A DNA stretch of 64,000 bases from Vibrio jasicida CAIM 1864 = LMG 25398 (lineage in GTDB: Bacteria; Pseudomonadota; Gammaproteobacteria; Enterobacterales; Vibrionaceae), in assembly GCF_000400365.1 (NCBI RefSeq), contig NZ_BAOG01000102.1:1-64000 (forward strand), given 5' to 3'. The notes under the pieces are model-generated. The model made no database searches and had not been told where the DNA came from. It saw only the letters and a list, made by a program, of their open reading frames with translations. This document shows positions 58,736 to 64,000 of the stretch, one piece after another; the stretch's first letter is position 1; each line of letters begins with the position of its first letter. The position numbers were made by a program, and so were the translations under genes.

Positions 58736-60823
58736 ATGAAGAAACTGCTCTTAATTATCGCCATACCTGTTGTGGCAATTTTGGCCGTTGTTTTAGCATT
58801 AATTATTTTCGTCAATCCGAATCAATTTAAACCCCTTATTGTGGAACAAGCGCAGAAGCAAACGGGTTTAGAGTTGGTGATTGAAGGCGATATCAGTTGG
58901 CAGTTTTTCCCATCGATTGGTTTCGAACTGGGACGCACCGAGCTGCGCAATCCTCAAGGTTTTAGCCAACCAAACTTATTCAAAGTCGACGCCGTCGGTG
59001 TGGATGTCTCAGTTACGCCTCTGTTGAGCAAACAATTAGAAATTGGCAATGTCACACTGGATGGCGCTGAGTTCTATTTAGAAACCTTGAAAGATGGCAG
59101 CAAAAATATTGATGCTCTTACCAAGGCGCAAACTCAACAAGCTGAGCAAACAACGAATACTACGCCGAAGCAGGAGAGTGCAACGCAAGGTTCTGGCTCC
59201 GATTGGACAATCAATCTTGCAGGAGTCAGCATCTCAAATGGTTATGTTGAAATCCAAGACAAGCAAGCAGATAGCCATATTAAGCTTTCTGATATCTCTT
59301 TAAATCTCTCCCAGTTTGCTTTTGATAACTGGACCACCGCAGATTTTGGTGTGAAAGGTGAGATGAATGAGCAGAAGTTTACTGCCCAAGGTAAAGCTGA
59401 CTTTAAGTTGGCGAAAGGTCTTGCAAACTATGCTCTGAAAGACATTAACTTTGATGCGACTTATGCGGATGCGACAAACAAGATTGATTCCGCAACTATC
59501 GGTCTGGACACTTTTGAGTTCGATAAGGCCAATAACCTAAGCTATGCGCTCAAAGGCGAAGCGGGTGGCATGAAACTCGATATGAAAGGCGGCGGTGAGC
59601 TGAACGTTGATAAGGCGATTAGCAAAGTGCAATTAAACAAGTTGACGCTCAACTCAACTTTTGAGGGGGATACGCTGCCGCAATCACCAATGAAAGTGGA
59701 TATGGCTTCGGATCTTTCGTTTGACCTAACTAAGAGTTACCTGAGCTTTGTGTTGGAGAAGCTAACGGCGAACGCCATTGCACTTGATGGTAAAGCGGAT
59801 GTCACTCTGGGGGATATTCCTAAGGTACGCTTTGCTGTGCACAGCCCTAATATCGACTTAGATGAATTTTTGGGCTTGAATACTCAAGCTCCTGCGGGTG
59901 ATAAACCAGCATCTGGTGGTAGCAAAGCACCAGCAGGACCAGAAGTTGAACCGGACCTGTCTGCATTGAAAACGTTAGACGTGAAAGGCGATATCACGAT
60001 CGATAAATTCAAAGCGGCGAATGCAAAGATGGAAGCCGTAAAAGCAAGCTTCTCTATCAATCGTGGTGTGTTTGATCTGAACTCGTTCACCTCTAAGCTA
60101 TATCAAGGTACGATTTCTGCAACAGCTAAGTTGGATGCTCGTAAATCACCTGCGACTTATACGGCTAAGAAGTCGATCAAAGGTATTCATGTTCAACCGC
60201 TACTTATTGATGTAGCGAACAACGATATGCTTGAAGGAACAGGTAATATTGACGTTAATGTCAAGGGCAGCAGCCTCACTCCAACAGGCATCAAAAAGAA
60301 CTTAGTTGGTACTATCGCGATTAACTTTACCGATGGTGCAGTTAACGGCATTAACGTTGCTCAATTGATTCGTGAAAACTACGCACGTTTTAAAGGGCAG
60401 AGCTTAGACGGCACAGATGAAGTGAAGAAAACCGACTTCAGTGCTATGACAGCAACATTGAAACTGAATAAAGGTGTCGTTTCAACGGATAACATGAAAG
60501 CCCAATCACCGTTATTGCGTGTGCGCGGTAAAGGTAAAGCCAACTATCTGAATGAAACCGTCGATTTTACGATCAGTACCTCAGTGGTTGGTTCTTTAGA
60601 AGGGCAAGGTGGTAAGAACATCGATGAACTTAAAGACATTACCATTCCTATCAATGTATCTGGAAAATGGGCAGAGCCTAAATTCAAACTGGTCTTTGAT
60701 GATGTGTTAAAACAAAAAGCGCAGAAAGAAATTGATCGTGGTGTAGAGAAGCTAACGGACAAGATCAAAGATGAGAAGACCAAAGAAGCCGTTGATGGCC
60801 TATTGAAAGGCTTGTTCAATTAA
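58736..60823 (+). CDS. asmA: AsmA family protein
   Basis: A 695-residue inner-membrane-anchored protein with a long periplasmic domain. One N-terminal membrane segment (KKLLLIIAIPVVAILAVVLALIIFV) is followed by the AsmA start NPNQFKPLIVEQAQKQTGLELVIEGDISWQFFPSIGFELG. A repeated beta-groove body follows, and the C-terminal AsmA domain has DGAVNGINVAQLI and TLKLNKGVVSTDNM. AsmA-type proteins are thought to move phospholipid between membranes. The start at 58736 is chosen over an in-frame upstream start at 58634 because the membrane anchor begins there. It converges with cobO. Confidence 0.9.
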   Translation: MKKLLLIIAIPVVAILAVVLALIIFVNPNQFKPLIVEQAQKQTGLELVIEGDISWQFFPSIGFELGRTELRNPQGFSQPNLFKVDAVGVDVSVTPLLSKQLEIGNVTLDGAEFYLETLKDGSKNIDALTKAQTQQAEQTTNTTPKQESATQGSGSDWTINLAGVSISNGYVEIQDKQADSHIKLSDISLNLSQFAFDNWTTADFGVKGEMNEQKFTAQGKADFKLAKGLANYALKDINFDATYADATNKIDSATIGLDTFEFDKANNLSYALKGEAGGMKLDMKGGGELNVDKAISKVQLNKLTLNSTFEGDTLPQSPMKVDMASDLSFDLTKSYLSFVLEKLTANAIALDGKADVTLGDIPKVRFAVHSPNIDLDEFLGLNTQAPAGDKPASGGSKAPAGPEVEPDLSALKTLDVKGDITIDKFKAANAKMEAVKASFSINRGVFDLNSFTSKLYQGTISATAKLDARKSPATYTAKKSIKGIHVQPLLIDVANNDMLEGTGNIDVNVKGSSLTPTGIKKNLVGTIAINFTDGAVNGINVAQLIRENYARFKGQSLDGTDEVKKTDFSAMTATLKLNKGVVSTDNMKAQSPLLRVRGKGKANYLNETVDFTISTSVVGSLEGQGGKNIDELKDITIPINVSGKWAEPKFKLVFDDVLKQKAQKEIDRGVEKLTDKIKDEKTKEAVDGLLKGLFN

Positions 60824-60845
60824 CTGCGGTCTAAATCTAAAAGAG

Positions 60846-60876
60846 AAAAGGGTTGGCAATACGCCAACCCTTTTTT
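60846..60876. terminator. Bidirectional terminator between asmA and cobO
   Basis: AAAAGGGTTGGC / GCCAACCCTTTT stem with an AATAC loop, then TT. Confidence 0.92.
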
Positions 60877-60900
60877 ATTAATTATTGCACGATGAATAGA

Positions 60901-61506
60901 TTACCAATCCACACCTTTTAAAGCTTTTACGCCAGATTCAAAAGCGTGTTTGACGTTCTTTACTTCCGATACTGTATCGGCCATTTCAATCAGAGTGCGG
61001 TGTGCTCCGCGGCCAGTGATCACGACAGACTGCATTTTAGGACGGTTGTTTAGGGCTTCTACGACCTCATCCAAGTCTATGTACCCATAGCTCACCATGT
61101 AAGTTAATTCGTCAAACAGAATCACATCGATCGATTCGTCTTTAAGCATACGCTTACATTCTTGCCAAACTAACTGAGCAGCATCTGTATCCGCCGTTTT
61201 ATTCTGTGTTTCCCATGTAAAACCCGTGGCCATCACTTGGAATTCTACCCCAAGTTTTTCAAGTAGATTACGCTCGCCGTTGTCCCAAGTACCTTTAATA
61301 AATTGAGCAACGGAACAATTCAAACCGTGACCAACTGCACGAGCGATTGTTCCGAAGCCCGAAGTTGACTTCCCTTTACCGTTACCTGTGATAACCAGTA
61401 GCAAGCCTTTTTCCTCTTGAGCCGCAGCAATTTTTGCGTCTACCTGTTCTTTTACTTTTTGTTGGCGAGCCTTATGGCGTGCTTCTTTGTTTTCTTCGAT
61501 AGACAT
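60901..61506 (-). CDS. cobO: Cob(I)yrinic acid a,c-diamide adenosyltransferase
   Basis: A 201-residue ATP:cob(I)alamin adenosyltransferase (CobA/BtuR type) that makes adenosylcobalamin. The P-loop is GNGKGKSTSGFG, and the VAQFIKGTW, DVILFDELTYMVSYGY and VITGRGAH segments are family marks. Length fits BtuR (196). No other cobalamin genes adjoin it, so it probably acts in salvage. Upstream is a CCCAAG-CTGA-CTTGGG dyad (61539-61554). Confidence 0.94.
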   Translation of the reverse strand: MSIEENKEARHKARQQKVKEQVDAKIAAAQEEKGLLLVITGNGKGKSTSGFGTIARAVGHGLNCSVAQFIKGTWDNGERNLLEKLGVEFQVMATGFTWETQNKTADTDAAQLVWQECKRMLKDESIDVILFDELTYMVSYGYIDLDEVVEALNNRPKMQSVVITGRGAHRTLIEMADTVSEVKNVKHAFESGVKALKGVDW

Positions 61507-61623
61507 ATTACTTCCTCAATTCCTTGTCGTGCCTTGCCCAAGCTGACTTGGGTTCATTGGATTATCTCGCTATGATAGACCAACACATCGTGAAGAAAAA
61601 CCATCGATAATTCAGGGAATAAA

Positions 61624-62073
61624 ATGAAGAAAGTACTCGTTGTTTGTATGGGAAATATTTGTCGCTCTCCAACTGGAGAGGCGGTACTGAGAGCGAAAGC
61701 CGAAAAGCTTGGTGTGGATGTCGAAATTGACTCGGCTGGCACAATTGGTTACCACGCAGGTAATTCACCAGATGCACGCTCTATGCAAGCCGGTAAGCAA
61801 CGAGGCTATTCTTTTAAAGGAATACGTTCACGTCAGGTAAAGGTTGAGGATTTTGGAGAGTTTGATCTTGTACTCGCAGCAGACAAGGCGAATCTTGCGG
61901 ATCTTCTGGATATTTGCCCGGTAGAGCATCGCCATAAAGTCTCGCTATTTTTGAGCCATTCGGACTCCAAATACGATGAAATTCCTGACCCATATTACGG
62001 TGGAGAAAGGGGGTTTGAATTGGTATTAGATTTGATTGAAGAAGCTTCAGAAGCGATTTTGAACAAGCTATAA
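61624..62073 (+). CDS. Low-molecular-weight protein-tyrosine-phosphatase
   Basis: A 149-residue cytoplasmic phosphatase. The active-site loop CMGNICRSP (residues 8-16) and the general-acid Asp in IPDPYYGG (around 120-127) are intact. No tyrosine autokinase or capsule export genes lie nearby, so it is not evidently a Wzb/Wzc pair. Substrate is unknown; arsenate reductases share the fold but lack this DPYYGG signature. Confidence 0.93.
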   Translation: MKKVLVVCMGNICRSPTGEAVLRAKAEKLGVDVEIDSAGTIGYHAGNSPDARSMQAGKQRGYSFKGIRSRQVKVEDFGEFDLVLAADKANLADLLDICPVEHRHKVSLFLSHSDSKYDEIPDPYYGGERGFELVLDLIEEASEAILNKL

Positions 62074-62091
62074 ATGTAAATAACAGATAAC

Positions 62092-62122
62092 AAAAAGGGA
62101 CGAGTATGACTCATCCCTTTTT
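62092..62122. terminator. Bidirectional terminator between the phosphatase gene and the SulP gene
   Basis: AAAAAGGGA(C)GAGT / ACTC(A)TCCCTTTTT stem with an ATG loop and one mismatch. Confidence 0.85.
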
Positions 62123-62162
62123 CGCTTTCTAAAGAACTATACCTGAACAATCTAATTTGGGA

Positions 62163-63722
62163 TTAACCCGCTAGAATGTCTGTTGCTACTTTATAGCTTG
62201 GATCTTCTTTCACATTGATTTCAACCAAGCTACCAGCTTTATCAAGAAGCTTGCGGCAGTCTGGGCTCAAGTGACGTAGGTGAAGTGTTTTACCTAGTGC
62301 AGCGTAGCGCTCTGCCAAAGTTTCAATCGCTTCGATTGCGGAGTGATCTGTTACGCGAGAGTCTGCGAAGTCAACGATAATATCTTTTGGATCGCCGTGC
62401 GCGTTAAACAGTTCTAGGAAGTTTGCCGCTGAGCCGAAGAAGATAGGGCCATGGATTTTATATTCTTTAGAGCCTTCTTCATTCAAACGAGTGTCTGCGT
62501 AGATGTGTTTTGCGTGCTGCCATGCAAACATCAGCGCTGATGCAATAACACCGACAGCAACGGCGACCGCAAGGTCAGTCAGCACCGTAACGACAGTTAC
62601 TAGAACGATAACGAAGAAGTCTTGTTTAGGTACACGACGTGCAAGCTTGAAGGTCGCCCATTCAAATGTGCCGATTACAACCATGAACATCACACCGACT
62701 AGCGCAGCTAGAGGGATCATTTCGATAAGCGATGATGCAAATAGGATAAAGATCAGAAGTGCACTTGCTGCAACGATGCCAGAAAGTCGACCACGACCAC
62801 CTGAATTTACGTTGATCATTGATTGACCAATCATTGCACAGCCACCCATCGCACCAAATACTGAACACGTCATGTTTGCCATGCCTTGACCGATACATTC
62901 ACGGTTCGATTGACCGCGAGTATTCGTCATTTCATCTAGAACAGTCAGCGTCAACAGAGACTCAATCAGACCGATAGCTGCAAGGATGATTGCGTACGGC
63001 AGAATGATTTGTAGTGTTTCAAGTGTCAATGGTACCGCTGGAATGGAGAATGTAGGGAGAGAGCCCGCCAAAGTCGCTGCTTCGTCACCAGACATAGTAC
63101 GTAGGAAGTCTACTACTGTGCGAGTTTCCAGATCCAAACCAACAACAAGCGCTGTCACTGTCACGATCGCAACAAGCGAAGATGGCACAGCTGTGGTGAT
63201 CTTAGGTAGGAAGTGGATGATGCCCATCGTCAAAGCAACCAAACCTAGCATAAGGAACATTTGGTCCTGTGGTAACCAAGTTAGCATACCGTTGATATCA
63301 GGCGCTTTAAACTGACCTAACTGTGCTAGGAAGATAACAATAGCTAGACCGTTTACAAAACCAATCATTACTGGATGTGGAACGATACGGATGAATTTAC
63401 CTAGTTTGAATAAACCAGCAGCAATCTGAAGAATACCCGCCAGCATAATCGCGGCAAATAGATATTGCACTCCGTGGGTTGCAACTAGCGATACCATTAC
63501 CACTGCCATTGCACCGGTCGCACCTGAAATCATGCCAGGACGGCCACCAAAGATAGAGGTGATAAGGCCTACAATGAATGCAGCATACAGACCGACCATT
63601 GGATCTACACCTGCAACGAAGGCGAATGCTACTGCTTCAGGAACCAGCGCAAGCGCAACGGTTAAGCCTGAAAGCACATCATTTTTTACGGAGTGCTTAG
63701 AAAATTGAGGAAATTCGAACAT
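62163..63722 (-). CDS. SulP family inorganic anion transporter
   Basis: A 519-residue membrane transporter of the SLC26/SulP family, which includes sulfate and bicarbonate carriers. An N-terminal ALALVPEAVAFAFVAGVDPMVGLYAAFIVG and SGATGAMAVVMVSLV mark the family, about a dozen membrane segments follow, and a C-terminal STAS domain (about residues 410-510, FADSRVTDHSAIEAIETL) ends it. The start at 63722 (MFEFPQF) is preferred over 63782. Substrate is uncertain; BicA-type bicarbonate transport is one possibility. Upstream is a 278-base region up to the window end with no gene; a likely terminator arm (AAAAAAGGCTGCC) is cut by the end of the window. Confidence 0.88.
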   Translation of the reverse strand: MFEFPQFSKHSVKNDVLSGLTVALALVPEAVAFAFVAGVDPMVGLYAAFIVGLITSIFGGRPGMISGATGAMAVVMVSLVATHGVQYLFAAIMLAGILQIAAGLFKLGKFIRIVPHPVMIGFVNGLAIVIFLAQLGQFKAPDINGMLTWLPQDQMFLMLGLVALTMGIIHFLPKITTAVPSSLVAIVTVTALVVGLDLETRTVVDFLRTMSGDEAATLAGSLPTFSIPAVPLTLETLQIILPYAIILAAIGLIESLLTLTVLDEMTNTRGQSNRECIGQGMANMTCSVFGAMGGCAMIGQSMINVNSGGRGRLSGIVAASALLIFILFASSLIEMIPLAALVGVMFMVVIGTFEWATFKLARRVPKQDFFVIVLVTVVTVLTDLAVAVAVGVIASALMFAWQHAKHIYADTRLNEEGSKEYKIHGPIFFGSAANFLELFNAHGDPKDIIVDFADSRVTDHSAIEAIETLAERYAALGKTLHLRHLSPDCRKLLDKAGSLVEINVKEDPSYKVATDILAG

Positions 63723-64000
63723 GGTTTGTATTGAGTTCTCTTGGCGATGAATTTCTCTCGACACATATTCATATTTGCACAAGTACTGATAGGTGAAGTG
63801 TTAGCCACTTCGATCAGCACAAACCGTAGTAAAAAAGAGCAGCATCAGAATGGTGTCGAAAACTTGAGTCGGCGAATGCTACCGAAAAGTGTGATTAAGT
63901 TCAAGAATGATAGGGATAATGACCGACAAATGTGATCAGTCGTTGATATTAATATGAACAATTTCAGTTAACACGATAAGTAACAAAAAAGGCTGCCAAA

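Overview
The window is a gene-dense, mostly core stretch of a gammaproteobacterial chromosome, almost certainly Vibrio chromosome I and probably the Harveyi clade (V. parahaemolyticus, V. alginolyticus, V. campbellii and relatives). The assignment rests on the quorum-sensing block uvrB-qrr1-luxO-luxU, the sodium-type flagellar protein MotY, a VC2046-type protein beside sodB, NhaB next to a 279-residue FadR carrying the Vibrio-type insertion, and the Rnf complex. The species is inferred from gene content and proteins recognised by eye; no database was searched.

Layout. 0.1-3.6 kb: a degenerate short-chain dehydrogenase, a VC2046-family protein, sodB, grxD and a DsbA-family thioredoxin-fold protein. 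3.6-8.6 kb: a Na+/H+ antiporter family protein, rnt, motY, a DUF2753-like protein, gloA and nth. 8.7-15.1 kb: the rnfABCDGE operon (minus strand), whose RnfC has a tail of tandem 38-residue repeats. 15.4-18.2 kb: pflB and tRNA-Asn. 18.2-22.8 kb: a DnaA-box dyad, a LexA box, uvrB, the small RNA Qrr1 (minus) with its sigma-54 promoter, and luxO-luxU. 22.9-26.9 kb: yvcK, then a molybdenum-cofactor riboswitch leading moaABCDE. 27.4-33.0 kb: oppABCDF. 33.2-36.8 kb: a glutathionyl-hydroquinone reductase, a PAP2-type membrane protein and an MgtC/DUF4010 membrane protein. 36.8-41.1 kb: ackA-pta, with yfbV divergent. 41.4-47.7 kb: a three-gene ABC importer, malZ and a membrane diguanylate cyclase. 47.8-53.3 kb: dusC, a SEC-C/YecA-type protein, nhaB-dsbB and fadR. 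53.4-64 kb: a membrane protein of unknown function, metG, mrp (apbC), udk, an AsmA-family protein, cobO, a low-molecular-weight protein tyrosine phosphatase and a SulP transporter.

How the genes work together. Several units are linked to sodium and redox energetics: Rnf, two Na+/H+ antiporters and the Na+-motor protein MotY. PflB, Pta and AckA form the mixed-acid route from pyruvate to acetate and ATP, and molybdenum cofactor supports molybdoenzymes. LuxU passes phosphate to LuxO, which with sigma-54 drives qrr1; the luxO ribosome-binding region is complementary to the Qrr1 core, consistent with the known feedback loop.

No CRISPR array, prophage, insertion sequence, toxin-antitoxin pair or recognisable defence island was seen, and I found no convincing undescribed multi-gene system. 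The most unusual items are the RnfC repeat tail, the SDR without catalytic residues, the DnaA-box dyad between tRNA-Asn and uvrB, an orphan PAP2-like gene, and several uncharacterised proteins and dyads.
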